Source: Brachybacterium kimchii (lineage in GTDB: Bacteria > Actinomycetota > Actinomycetes > Actinomycetales > Dermabacteraceae). Taken from it: a stretch of 64,000 nucleotides of DNA. Location of the stretch: contig NZ_CP097218.1 in the NCBI RefSeq assembly GCF_023373525.1, positions 868,001-932,000 of the forward strand, written 5' to 3'. The notes beneath the pieces were generated by a model. The model did no database searches and had not been told where the DNA came from. It worked only from the letters and a program-made list of their open reading frames with translations. The position numbers and the translations under genes were made by a program. Positions 23,988 to 31,552 of this stretch are shown in pieces. Numbering within the stretch: the first letter of the stretch is position 1; every line of letters starts with the position of its first letter.

Positions 23988-24572
23988 TCACCGCTCGCGA
24001 GAGTGGCGCCCGAAGGACTCCTGAAGCTGCGCCTTCAGGTCTCGCACGCGGGCCTCTGCAGCTTCGATCTCGCGCACCGCCGAGCGCTCAGACTGGAAGT
24101 TCACGCCTCCGCTCGCACCGAGCCCTTCGACGGCGCCGATCTCCTCGCCGAGCACTTCGTCCGGCGACGGCGCCCGGCCGTTGAAGTCGGTGAGATAGGC
24201 GGCCGCCTGATCGCCGAGGTGGTAGACGGCCCCGCTCTCTGCACGGACGAACAGTTCGGCTCCGTACTGGGAGTCCGAGTTGTGTCCGTACTCCTCGACC
24301 TCGTCGATCCCTGCGTCCCACACCGCGACCAGGGCGGTGCCCTCGGGCATGTTCTCGTTGAAGCGCTCGATGTCGCTCGGCGTCGAGCGCGTGAGCGCAC
24401 TCTCCCGGTCGCTGAAGCAACGGGCGAGCTCGGTGGTGTCCGGTCGAGCCTGGCCCGGCCCGTGGGCGGATGCGTCCACCGACACGTCAGCTTCGCCTCG
24501 CCGCGTGTGACCGAACTGGACGCCGTTGCCCTGCTCGCCGGTGTCCTTCCTGCGTGCCGTGCTTCCGCTCAT
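23988..24572 (-). CDS. Tagged protein with ADP-ribosyl/papain-unrelated unknown body and C-terminal coiled coil
   Basis: 194 aa. ATG at 24572 overlaps the stop of the upstream beta-helix gene (ATGA). The tag is ARRKDTGEQGNGVQFGHT followed by RRGEADVSV. The middle (DIERFNENMPEGTALVAVWD, AELFVRAESGAVYHLGDQAA) is an unassigned alpha/beta body. The last 40 residues form a coiled coil (IEAAEARVRDLKAQLQESF). No function recognised. Confidence 0.78.
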   Translation of the reverse strand: MSGSTARRKDTGEQGNGVQFGHTRRGEADVSVDASAHGPGQARPDTTELARCFSDRESALTRSTPSDIERFNENMPEGTALVAVWDAGIDEVEEYGHNSDSQYGAELFVRAESGAVYHLGDQAAAYLTDFNGRAPSPDEVLGEEIGAVEGLGASGGVNFQSERSAVREIEAAEARVRDLKAQLQESFGRHSRER

Positions 24573-25870
24573 GCCTGGTCCTTCTTCCATGTACCGGTGA
24601 CGATGGTTCCTGCAGGTACGTTCGCGCCCGCTTCGACGACGGCGTCCTTGCCGATCTGGGCACCGTCGCCGATGCGGACCCCTTCGCCGACGTTCCCGCG
24701 CAGATCGACGAGGACTCGGTCGCCGATGAAGGCGCCGGCACCGATGGGCGCGTCCTTCCGAACACGCACCCGGTATCCGAGAGTTGCGGCATCGCCCACG
24801 GACGACGCCTTCTCGAGCTTGCAGCTGCCTCCGGCGCGCACGCCAGCGCCGACGTGGGCGCCCGTGGACAGCGTCGCGCGGGGGCCCAGCACCGTTCCGC
24901 GGCCGATCCCGGATCCCTCGGTCAGCCAAGCCCCGTCGCCGAGGCGAGCGTGATCCCCGACCCAGGTGCCGGGACCCATGATCGTGCGCGCCCCGAGGGA
25001 CGAACTCTTCCCGACCCGGGAACGAAGGCCGACGGAGCTGTCCGCGCCGACGCGTGCGTGCGAGCCGACGCGCGAGGATGCCCCCAGCGTGCTGCCAGGG
25101 CCTACGAGAACTCCGTCGTGGACGCGAGCGCCGATGCCGGCGTGCACGTCGGCGCACAGGGTGGACCTTCCGATGCGTGCGCCCGGGGCGATCACGGCAC
25201 CGCTTCCGATCGCTGCCCCCTCCTCGACGCGCGCCCGCTGGGACACGAGCGCGTGCGGGTCGATGCCCTCCAGGGGCGGCTCATCATCGGGAGGGACCGC
25301 CCACGCATCATCTCGGAGGGAGGAGAGGTGGGGGATGACGATCCTGCCGGCGCCGTCGTCGATCTCCGCGGTGAAGCGTTCAGTGTCGACCCATTCGGGG
25401 TCGTCGGCGAGCAGACGGTGGGCTCGGACCCCGGTCTCTGCCAGTGCCCGCCGCTCGTCGACGTCCAGAGCACCCCAGAGCTCTTCGATGGCCGCTGGTC
25501 GGCGCCGCACAGGGATGTCGCGGGCGAGGAGATCGTCGGGGACGGACTCGAGCGCGGGGCGGGTCACGAACGAAGCGGAGGCATCCTCGTCGCGTTCGTC
25601 ATGCACCGCCAGGGCGAGGGTGCTGGAGGCAAGGAACGTGTCCGCGCAGAAGGTGTCGTCGGGCTGGACGTACGCCTGCAGTGCGGCGCGGGCGAGCTCG
25701 TCTCGCTGGCTGGTCGTCAGGCGTGAGGCGAGCTGAGCGTCGGGGGTGTTCGCCGCCGGTGCGGTTGCGCCGACGACGACATCGGCCTCCCGGCGTTCGA
25801 CACTGCCGAACTCGCCCTTGTTGCCGGCCTCTCCGGTGTCGCGCTTGCGGACGCGGGTGGCGGTCGTCAT
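24569..25870 (-). CDS. Tagged protein with a long hexapeptide-repeat left-handed beta helix
   Basis: 433 aa from ATG 25870. Residues ~6-30 are the tag (RVRKRDTGEAGNKGEFGSV). Residues ~195-425 are hexapeptide repeats of the LbetaH type (for example GSGAVIAPGARIGRSTLCAD, GARVHDGVLVGPGSTLGASS), about 35 turns of six. LbetaH domains are known from acyltransferases and gamma-carbonic anhydrases, but no catalytic His constellation is obvious and the helix is unusually long. A structural or scaffold role or DNA mimicry are possibilities, not conclusions. Start of a three-gene operon. Confidence 0.85.
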   Translation of the reverse strand: MTTATRVRKRDTGEAGNKGEFGSVERREADVVVGATAPAANTPDAQLASRLTTSQRDELARAALQAYVQPDDTFCADTFLASSTLALAVHDERDEDASASFVTRPALESVPDDLLARDIPVRRRPAAIEELWGALDVDERRALAETGVRAHRLLADDPEWVDTERFTAEIDDGAGRIVIPHLSSLRDDAWAVPPDDEPPLEGIDPHALVSQRARVEEGAAIGSGAVIAPGARIGRSTLCADVHAGIGARVHDGVLVGPGSTLGASSRVGSHARVGADSSVGLRSRVGKSSSLGARTIMGPGTWVGDHARLGDGAWLTEGSGIGRGTVLGPRATLSTGAHVGAGVRAGGSCKLEKASSVGDAATLGYRVRVRKDAPIGAGAFIGDRVLVDLRGNVGEGVRIGDGAQIGKDAVVEAGANVPAGTIVTGTWKKDQA

Positions 25871-25940
25871 CGGTCCCTCCCCTCGGCGATTCGATGATGT
25901 GGATGGAGCGGGCTCCGCTCCGCCTCACTTCACTGGCGGA

Positions 25941-25948
25941 AGTGGGCG
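25941..25948 (-). promoter_or_regulatory. CGCCCACT box upstream of the 25870 operon
   Basis: 71 bases before ATG 25870. The hexamer at the -35 distance is CACCGG, not a match. Confidence 0.4.
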
Positions 25949-26007
25949 GGGGAGAGGTGGACCCGGTGGGCCGAAGGCGGATCGACGGTCGGGGCGGCGG
26001 CGGGTGC

Positions 26008-26460
26008 TCAGAAGTCGAAGTCCGCCTCGTCGCCGGGATCGTCCGGTGCGGGCTGCTCGTCCGCGTCACCGGCGTCCTCGGCCGGAGGCTCCGGGCTGCT
26101 GGGCTTCTCCTCGTCCTCGCCGAGGTCGCGACGGATCAGGCTGATCACCGCGTCCAGGCGCTCCATGCGCTCCTCGAGCTCGTCCCGCTGTACGACCAGG
26201 TGCTCCAGTCGCATCTGCGAGGCCTCGACCTTGCCCTCGGATTCCGAGGTCCCGGCCACGACCCGCGTGGGGCACGGGTATGTGATCCGTGCGGACTCCT
26301 CCGAGAACTTCCAGTCGTCCCCGTCAGCGGTGGCGAGGTTGAGGGCTTCCAGGCGCAGCCTGGTGCACTCGGCGCAGATGACGTCGACGTCGTAGCCGTT
26401 CTCATGGGTGACGAGGGTGGGCCCGTGCAGCTTGCGGACGGACTCAATGAGCGAAGCCAT
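26008..26460 (-). CDS. Coiled-coil protein with an SSB-like acidic tip
   Basis: 150 aa. Residues 30-65 include CAEC...CP, possibly a zinc knuckle. Residues ~78-115 form a coiled coil (RLEHLVVQRDELEERMERLD). The remainder is a disordered Pro/Glu/Asp tail ending EADFDF. The window's own SSB ends DDDFDF, the conserved peptide that recruits DNA-repair enzymes to SSB. Here the same kind of tip is on a different protein. Promoter with perfect consensus at 26491-26518, 31 bases upstream. Confidence 0.82.
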   Translation of the reverse strand: MASLIESVRKLHGPTLVTHENGYDVDVICAECTRLRLEALNLATADGDDWKFSEESARITYPCPTRVVAGTSESEGKVEASQMRLEHLVVQRDELEERMERLDAVISLIRRDLGEDEEKPSSPEPPAEDAGDADEQPAPDDPGDEADFDF

Positions 26461-26490
26461 GGTTCTCCTTCGGTGGGATCTACTCGATTC

Positions 26491-26518
26491 AGTGGGCGGA
26501 GAACGCGTGCGGCGGGAC
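26491..26518 (-). promoter_or_regulatory. GTCCCG-N14-CGCCCACT promoter
   Basis: Perfect match, 31 bases upstream of ATG 26460. Confidence 0.75.
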
Positions 26519-26520
26519 GA

Positions 26521-27303
26521 TCACACGGACGCCATCACCGCGTCGGCGGAATCGAAGGCCGTGGCGCCGAGTGTGACTAGGGCATACGCGGAGAGAACGG
26601 TGCACAGCGCCCACTCGCGTCCGCTGCCCGCATTGCCCAGGACCGGCAGGGCGACGTTGCCGTCGGCGTGCCACAGTGCCGATGCCGCCTTCCGGGAGGG
26701 GCGCGCAACGAATGGCCACGTCGGGAAGGGCACGCCCTCGGTGGTCAACAGGTCGCCGAGCAGGTGCACGCAGACGCCCAGGCCCACGGCCAAGGGGAGC
26801 CAGATGGCGGCGGCCGGGGCGGCGGCAGCGACGGCGAGTCCCGCGCCGGCGCCCACCAGCCACGGCACGAGGGTGCCGTCCACGACCTTCAGAGCGCGCG
26901 TGGCGAACACGCACATCAGGGTCACGACGATGACGGCACCGATCTGCACTTCCCCGAGCATGGGGACGCGCATCGTCCAGTTCGCCCCGGCGACCAGGGC
27001 AGTCACGGCGGTGAACACCAGCGCAGCAAGCAGCGTGTGGGTGGCGCCTCGATGGCCCGTGATCGCGCCGATGGCCGAGGTGATCGACTTCGAGGTCGCC
27101 CCTGCGGACCGCGAGATCGTTGCTCCCGGATGGTCGACGTCAGGAAGCAGGGCCGCCCCCGTGGTCACGATGGCTCCCGCGAGCACCTGCGGCCCGTTCA
27201 AGGACAGGGCGTCGATGCCGAGTGAGTGCCCGGAGATTTCGGCGGACCCGAAGAGTGCCATCCAGGCTGCAGCTCCACTGATGGCGTGGTGCCCACCCAT
27301 CAT
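26521..27303 (-). CDS. YdjM-like membrane-bound metal-dependent hydrolase
   Basis: 260 aa, ATG at 27303 after GGAGGGGATCGAG. The family is annotated as membrane-bound metal-dependent hydrolases (LexA-regulated YdjM in E. coli); the substrate is unknown. Conserved His/Asp sites are GGHHAISGAAAW at the start, LPDVDHPGATISR (~55-67), GHRGATHTLL (~85) and HLLGDLLTTEGVPFPTWP (~180). At least four hydrophobic segments lie between them. Own consensus promoter at 27347-27374. Confidence 0.85.
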   Translation of the reverse strand: MMGGHHAISGAAAWMALFGSAEISGHSLGIDALSLNGPQVLAGAIVTTGAALLPDVDHPGATISRSAGATSKSITSAIGAITGHRGATHTLLAALVFTAVTALVAGANWTMRVPMLGEVQIGAVIVVTLMCVFATRALKVVDGTLVPWLVGAGAGLAVAAAAPAAAIWLPLAVGLGVCVHLLGDLLTTEGVPFPTWPFVARPSRKAASALWHADGNVALPVLGNAGSGREWALCTVLSAYALVTLGATAFDSADAVMASV

Positions 27304-27346
27304 CTCGATCCCCTCCCAACGTTCTTGCCGCGCTTTCGCGGTTCTC

Positions 27347-27374
27347 AGTGGGCGCGCGGGTGCTCAGGCGGGAC
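27347..27374 (-). promoter_or_regulatory. GTCCCG-N14-CGCCCACT promoter
   Basis: Perfect match, 44 bases upstream of ATG 27303. Confidence 0.75.
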
Positions 27375-27380
27375 GCGCGG

Positions 27381-27767
27381 TCACCTGTGGGAGGGACCGG
27401 TGTGGAGCTTGCCGGCGCGTAGCAGCGACAGGCGACGCTGCAACAGGGCCTCGAGCTCGCGCTCGGTTCGACGCTCCGTGACCTGCTGCCAGTGCGTCTT
27501 CGGGGGCTTCGCCGTCCGCCCGGACCCGACGCCGATCAGGCCTGCGTCCTCATCAGCCTCCTGGGTGCACACGGCGGGTTCGCGGCACCGCCTGCACGGC
27601 CATACTGCGGGGACCGACGCCTCGGGGTGCAGGTTCACCGCCGTGGTGATCTCGCACTGTCCGCAGAGGTACTCGACGTATCGGGCCTGCAGGGGGACGA
27701 CGTGGTCTGCCTTCTCCGTGGAGACCGCGCGGTGGGGGATGGACCCCAGGAGGAGAGCGGGAGTCAC
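27381..27767 (-). CDS. RbpA-like RNA-polymerase-binding protein
   Basis: 128 aa from GTG 27767, which overlaps the stop of the upstream gene. RbpA is an actinobacterial protein that binds RNA polymerase and the principal sigma factor and stabilises the open complex. The C-terminal sigma-interaction region is clear: KPPKTHWQQVTERRTERELE then ALLQRRLSLLRAG, matching the KPPRTHWDMLLERRS...ELEELL pattern of RbpA. The N-terminus (LLLGSIPHRAVSTEK) matches the RbpA LRGSRLGAVSYE tail. The core has two CxxC pairs (YLCGQC and WPCRRC), consistent with zinc-containing RbpA forms. An element-borne copy could retune the polymerase to the element's promoters. Confidence 0.88.
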   Translation of the reverse strand: MTPALLLGSIPHRAVSTEKADHVVPLQARYVEYLCGQCEITTAVNLHPEASVPAVWPCRRCREPAVCTQEADEDAGLIGVGSGRTAKPPKTHWQQVTERRTERELEALLQRRLSLLRAGKLHTGPSHR

Positions 27768-28261
27768 TGGCCCACCGCCAGATCCTCGTGCTCGACGATC
27801 TCGATGAGGCCCAGGCCCTGCAGGGAGTCGAGCATCGACACGTCGTCGGCCGGGTCGATCCAGGCGATGTTCCCCGTCGGACGTTCGCGGCCGGTGAAGG
27901 GCGAGAACAGGGAGCTCACCAGGACGAGTGGGACGGGGCTGTCCCATCGGGGTCCGGGGTCCGCGCTCTCCCTGCCGGCGAGCAGCGTCGACCAGGTGTC
28001 CTCGTCGGTCGTGGAATCCAGGTCCTCCCGCTGCACGGCACCGGCCACGATCGACTCCTGCACCGCCGTGGCGATGAGGATCGCCTGTTCGAGACGCATG
28101 AGGAACAGCAGCTCACGATCGTCCTCTTCGAGGTACTCCTCGCCGATCACGGCGGCCAGCAGCTCGTCATTGCGGTCAGCGCTGACCTCGCGCGAACCGA
28201 TGCGGATGGAGAACTGGCCATCGCGGGTCGTCTCCGTGGGATCAGGGGTCCAAATGCTCAT
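27764..28261 (-). CDS. Unknown 165-aa acidic protein
   Basis: ATG at 28261 with GAGGAAGTCGCG upstream. Acidic and Leu-rich helices (NDELLAAVIGEEYLEEDDRE) are followed by VPLVLVSSLFSPFTGRERPT. No known domain, no signal peptide. Translationally coupled to the rbpA-like gene downstream (GTGA overlap), so it may act with it. Box at 28305. Confidence 0.75.
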   Translation of the reverse strand: MSIWTPDPTETTRDGQFSIRIGSREVSADRNDELLAAVIGEEYLEEDDRELLFLMRLEQAILIATAVQESIVAGAVQREDLDSTTDEDTWSTLLAGRESADPGPRWDSPVPLVLVSSLFSPFTGRERPTGNIAWIDPADDVSMLDSLQGLGLIEIVEHEDLAVGQ

Positions 28262-28304
28262 CGCGACTTCCTCGATCGTGGGATGTAGGGCATGCACTGA
28301 CTGC

Positions 28305-28312
28305 AGTGGGCG
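28305..28312 (-). promoter_or_regulatory. CGCCCACT box before the rbpA-like operon
   Basis: 44 bases upstream of ATG 28261. Upstream hexamer ATGTCC is not a match at spacing 14, though GTCCGC occurs at spacing 12. A second CGCCCACT box lies at 28400-28407. Confidence 0.4.
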
Positions 28313-28335
28313 GGAGATCCCGCGGCGGACATGAA

Positions 28336-28366
28336 GAGCGGGGAGCGCCCCGTACGCTCCCCGCTC
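28336..28366 (-). terminator. Hairpin terminator after the FtsK-like gene
   Basis: Perfect 12-bp arms GAGCGGGGAGCG/CGCTCCCCGCTC with a 7-base loop, 60 bases past the stop of the 28428 gene. The U-run is weak. Confidence 0.55.
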
Positions 28367-28427
28367 AGCAGGACTGCCCTACACCCCTGCACTGGTGACA
28401 GTGGGCGGGGTCGCAGGCGCCGTGTGG

Positions 28428-30143
28428 TCAGGCGCTGGACTGTCGGCCGGCGCGTGCCGCAGCGGCGGCTCCTCGCAGCTCCGTGCCGTCCTCGCTGTAC
28501 ACCCGGTCCGACGCGGCCTTCGGCACCCGGCGCCCGTTCCACGGGTCGTCATCGGGAAGCTGCTGCCCGGCGTCCTCGAAGGTCTCCCCGCCGGTGTACT
28601 GGGAGATCTGCGCCTTCGACGGCGCCGGAGAATCGCACGTGGGGACGCCCATCGCAGTGAGTCGCCGCTCGTACTCGCGGAAGTCCGCGTAGAAGCTCTT
28701 GAACACCCCTGGCTCGGCCTCCGTCTCGAAGACCCCGACACCGAGGCGGGCGACCTTGTCGTTGGCGACGTTCTCCGGGATCCGCGGGACCATGCTGGGG
28801 TCATTCAGCGCCAGCCTGCGGTTGCCGTCGGTCGGCTTCGCTCCCAGCAGGACCTTGTTCTGCAGGTTCGTGCGGAGGTCCGGCGTGATGCCCGTGTTCT
28901 GCGAGGCGACCTGCGTGGAGAGCAGCAGCTTGGTGTCCACGAAGCGCAGCTCGGCGGCGGTCTTCTTGATGAACCTCTTCAGCCTCGCCTTGTCGGAGTT
29001 GATCTGCTCAGCCTCGATCCGGATCGGGTCCTCCTTGGAGATCTTGGGGACCTCCTCGGGCAGGAGCAGACCCGTGAGCTCGTCGACCACGACGAAGATC
29101 GGCGGGAACTGCTCGGACGGCGGGAGCTCGGAGGCCTTGACGGCTCCGTGGCGCTCGAGAATCTCGGCGCGCCGCTGCCCCTCGTCGTAGATGAGACCCA
29201 TGGTGGTCACAGACGCCTCGAGGCTGTCGCACCCCCAGAAGCCGGGGGCGCAGAACTTCTTGGCCCACAGGAAGTCGACCTTCTTCGAGGGCAGGTCGAC
29301 GATGGCCAGCTGCATGCCGCGGGCGAGGGCCCCGAAGATCGCTGCGCTGATGGTGACGGTCTTGCCGGCGCCGGAGACACCGTTGATGGCGGTGTGCGGT
29401 CCGGACTCGAGGTCGAGGGCGAAGCGCGGAGAGGCGGCGTCCGCGCGCTCGGGGAGGATCTGGCCCATCGGCAGCTGGGCCCACGCTCTGCGATCCGTGG
29501 CGCGGTCCGGGATCTTCTCGTCGAAGGGGTAGGGGATCGCTTCGGGGAACGTGGGTGGCTGGCCGGGGATGATCTGCGCGGACAGGGCCCTTGGGGAGAC
29601 GTCGACGTACCATCCGGGGGCGCCGACGACGTTCTCGGCGACCTCGGTGAGCTTCTCATCGTGCTTGGAGGGCATGTACGACTTGGGCAGACGCAGGTCG
29701 AAGCCGCCGCCGGAGCGCTCGGAGACCTGCACGTCCCACGGCTTGACGGACAGGGCGTTGGCGACGGCGCTGCGGCAACGCACGACTTCCTCGCTCAGCT
29801 GTTCCAGGACCCCTCTCATCAGGTGCGGCTCGTACTGGGTCATGGTGTAGCCGGGGTTGGCGTGCTCGAGGCGGGCGGCCTCGCGGTCGCCGTCGGACGG
29901 CTTCGCGTCCGTGCGCAGCGTGGCGATCAGTCGGGTCGACCCTCGCTCCGAGGAGACCTCGGTGACGGTGCGGATGCGCTCGAACGTGACCGTCTCGGTG
30001 TCGGGGTCGAAGCTGGAGACCTTGAACCCGACTCCCGCCTCGTCGCTGATCTTCTTCTCCACGGCGAGCACGTGGGCGTCGTTGTAGGGGTCGAAGCCGG
30101 GGATCTTGTGGCTGGTGCGCTGGATCTGCGTGTTGCTGCCCAT
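28428..30143 (-). CDS. FtsK/SpoIIIE-type DNA-translocase ATPase (571 aa)
   Basis: Walker A GVSGAGKT near residue 255, Walker B FVVVDELTG near 349, and an FtsK-like KVDFLWAKKF after the first strand. No transmembrane segments, so it is a soluble FtsK-domain protein of the kind carried by actinobacterial conjugative elements. The C-terminal ~90 residues are disordered and acidic. Starts right after the 30155 gene (11 bases apart) and is likely co-transcribed. One of three FtsK/TraD-type motors in the window. Confidence 0.88.
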   Translation of the reverse strand: MGSNTQIQRTSHKIPGFDPYNDAHVLAVEKKISDEAGVGFKVSSFDPDTETVTFERIRTVTEVSSERGSTRLIATLRTDAKPSDGDREAARLEHANPGYTMTQYEPHLMRGVLEQLSEEVVRCRSAVANALSVKPWDVQVSERSGGGFDLRLPKSYMPSKHDEKLTEVAENVVGAPGWYVDVSPRALSAQIIPGQPPTFPEAIPYPFDEKIPDRATDRRAWAQLPMGQILPERADAASPRFALDLESGPHTAINGVSGAGKTVTISAAIFGALARGMQLAIVDLPSKKVDFLWAKKFCAPGFWGCDSLEASVTTMGLIYDEGQRRAEILERHGAVKASELPPSEQFPPIFVVVDELTGLLLPEEVPKISKEDPIRIEAEQINSDKARLKRFIKKTAAELRFVDTKLLLSTQVASQNTGITPDLRTNLQNKVLLGAKPTDGNRRLALNDPSMVPRIPENVANDKVARLGVGVFETEAEPGVFKSFYADFREYERRLTAMGVPTCDSPAPSKAQISQYTGGETFEDAGQQLPDDDPWNGRRVPKAASDRVYSEDGTELRGAAAAARAGRQSSA

Positions 30144-30154
30144 GGATGCTCCCT

Positions 30155-31063
30155 TCAGTTGCCGGCGGCCGCGAGGTTCTCGTCGGAGAAGCTCTTGGCG
30201 ACCTCGGCGAGCACGGGCTGGTACGTCAGGTACAGCCCCTGTGCGATCTCGTTGAGCTGGGGGACGATCTCGCCGACGAGCGTGGCCCCGTCAGCGGCCG
30301 GACGGTCGGCCTGGGTCTGCAGGTGGTTGAGCAGAGCGGAGATTTCCGGGAGTGCGGTGAAGCGGGAGCGGGCGACGCGGACGAGGGAGCTGACGGCGCG
30401 GGCGGGATCGGAGGTTCCCAGCGCGGCGAAGTCGCCCTCGGAGATGAGCTCGCACAGGGCGACGGTGTCCAGCGCCGACAGGGCCATGGACGCGTGGTCG
30501 AAGCTCTCGACGAGCGCGAGGGCGGCGATCGATGCCCAGTCGGAGTCCTCGTTGTCGTCGGGCACGAAGATCGGAGCGATGTCGATCGCGTCGAGGTCGG
30601 CGTCGTCGGCTCCGTCCCACCAGGCGCTGATGCGGTCCTGGGTCGCGGGGTCGTCGGCGTCGAGGTCGTAGAGGGCGAGGATGTCCAACCAACCCCCGCT
30701 GTCGAGGTCGTAGAGGCCGTTGCCCCACATCTCGAAGGCGATGCGCAGCGCCCAGGCGTCGTCGCTCTCGGGGATCATGCCCTCGTCGGTGGTGATGTCG
30801 TAGCGCTCGCGCAGGGTGTCGGGAAGCCACATGAAGGGGAACCGCAGCGCATCGGGGCGCACTCCGGGTGTGCCGCGCAGCGGCGCCCCGTCGGTGTACC
30901 TCGGCAGGGGGAACGAGACCGCGGGCGAGGTGATGAGGTGGTCGTCGTCGAGCCCGAGAATGTCGCGCGCGAGACCGACCCTCAGGACTTGGGGGACGAT
31001 GCGCTCGGGGAGCGTGAGGCTTTCGCCGGGCTGCAGCAGGTATCGGACTCGTCGGGTGTGCAT
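30155..31063 (-). CDS. Unknown 302-aa acidic protein upstream of the FtsK-like ATPase
   Basis: ATG at 31063 with GGAGGACAC. The N-terminus carries hydrophobic and Pro-rich segments (RRVRYLLQPGESLTLPERIV), followed by long Asp/Ala-rich helices. No known family. It is in operon with the ATPase at 28428 and preceded by the 23-bp element at 31092-31114 that also precedes the coupling-protein gene at 51657, suggesting a transfer-related role. Confidence 0.75.
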   Translation of the reverse strand: MHTRRVRYLLQPGESLTLPERIVPQVLRVGLARDILGLDDDHLITSPAVSFPLPRYTDGAPLRGTPGVRPDALRFPFMWLPDTLRERYDITTDEGMIPESDDAWALRIAFEMWGNGLYDLDSGGWLDILALYDLDADDPATQDRISAWWDGADDADLDAIDIAPIFVPDDNEDSDWASIAALALVESFDHASMALSALDTVALCELISEGDFAALGTSDPARAVSSLVRVARSRFTALPEISALLNHLQTQADRPAADGATLVGEIVPQLNEIAQGLYLTYQPVLAEVAKSFSDENLAAAGN

Positions 31064-31091
31064 GTGTCCTCCAGGGGTGGTTCATCCGTGC

Positions 31092-31114
31092 ACCCTCCCC
31101 ATATGCGAAGGAGC
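31092..31114 (-). repeat. 23-bp element shared with the coupling-protein operon
   Basis: Identical to 51658-51680 (minus strand GCTCCTTCGCATATGGGG...GGGT). Located 28 bases upstream of ATG 31063. Confidence 0.8.
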
Positions 31115-31316
31115 CCGGTGGTCCTGGAGAACGCTGGTTCCCCACCCGGGGGATCGGCGGGAGTTCGTGCTGGTCGGCACGCGGTTGCGCACTGGCGTTG
31201 TCGTGATTCCCCACCGGTCCCGACCGCGCTCCACCCAACGAACACGCAGGTCGGGAGGGGAACCCCCTCATCCCCTACATACTCTCTCTATCTCTTTGAA
31301 GAAAGAGGTATGTATG

Positions 31317-31350
31317 TATAGGGGAGATGTGTTCTCCGGTCTCCCCTATA
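31317..31350. repeat. Inverted repeat TATAGGGGAGA/TCTCCCCTATA
   Basis: Perfect 11-bp arms with 12-base spacer. A related half-site lies at 31271. Candidate operator or replication site. Confidence 0.7.
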
Positions 31351-31486
31351 GGGCTATGGTTCACGCGTCGGGTTGTGGGAGATGGGGGAGATTGCCCCCT
31401 GATCTGCGAGAACGCGCCCCCACGCCGGGTGAATACGCGGAGGAGCCGGGTGGAGAAGCCAGCAGAGCTCCCTCGAACGGGCCACC

Positions 31487-31514
31487 GTCCCGCGAGACCC
31501 CGCCCCCGCCCACT
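31487..31514 (+). promoter_or_regulatory. GTCCCG-N14-CGCCCACT promoter of dnaE
   Basis: Perfect match, 38 bases upstream of the GTG at 31553. Confidence 0.75.
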
Positions 31515-31552
31515 GCCTCCTGCGTATGGCACGACTCGCGGAAGGAGCCAAA

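Larger units (their letters stand above)
31064..31486. other. Regulatory intergenic region between divergent operons, with repeats
   Basis: No convincing gene. It contains the 23-bp shared element (31092-31114) and an A/T-rich tract with three copies of a TCCCCTA core near 31271, 31321 and 31340, two of which form a perfect inverted repeat. Its AT-richness and inverted repeats make it a candidate operator or origin of replication next to dnaE. Confidence 0.5.
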
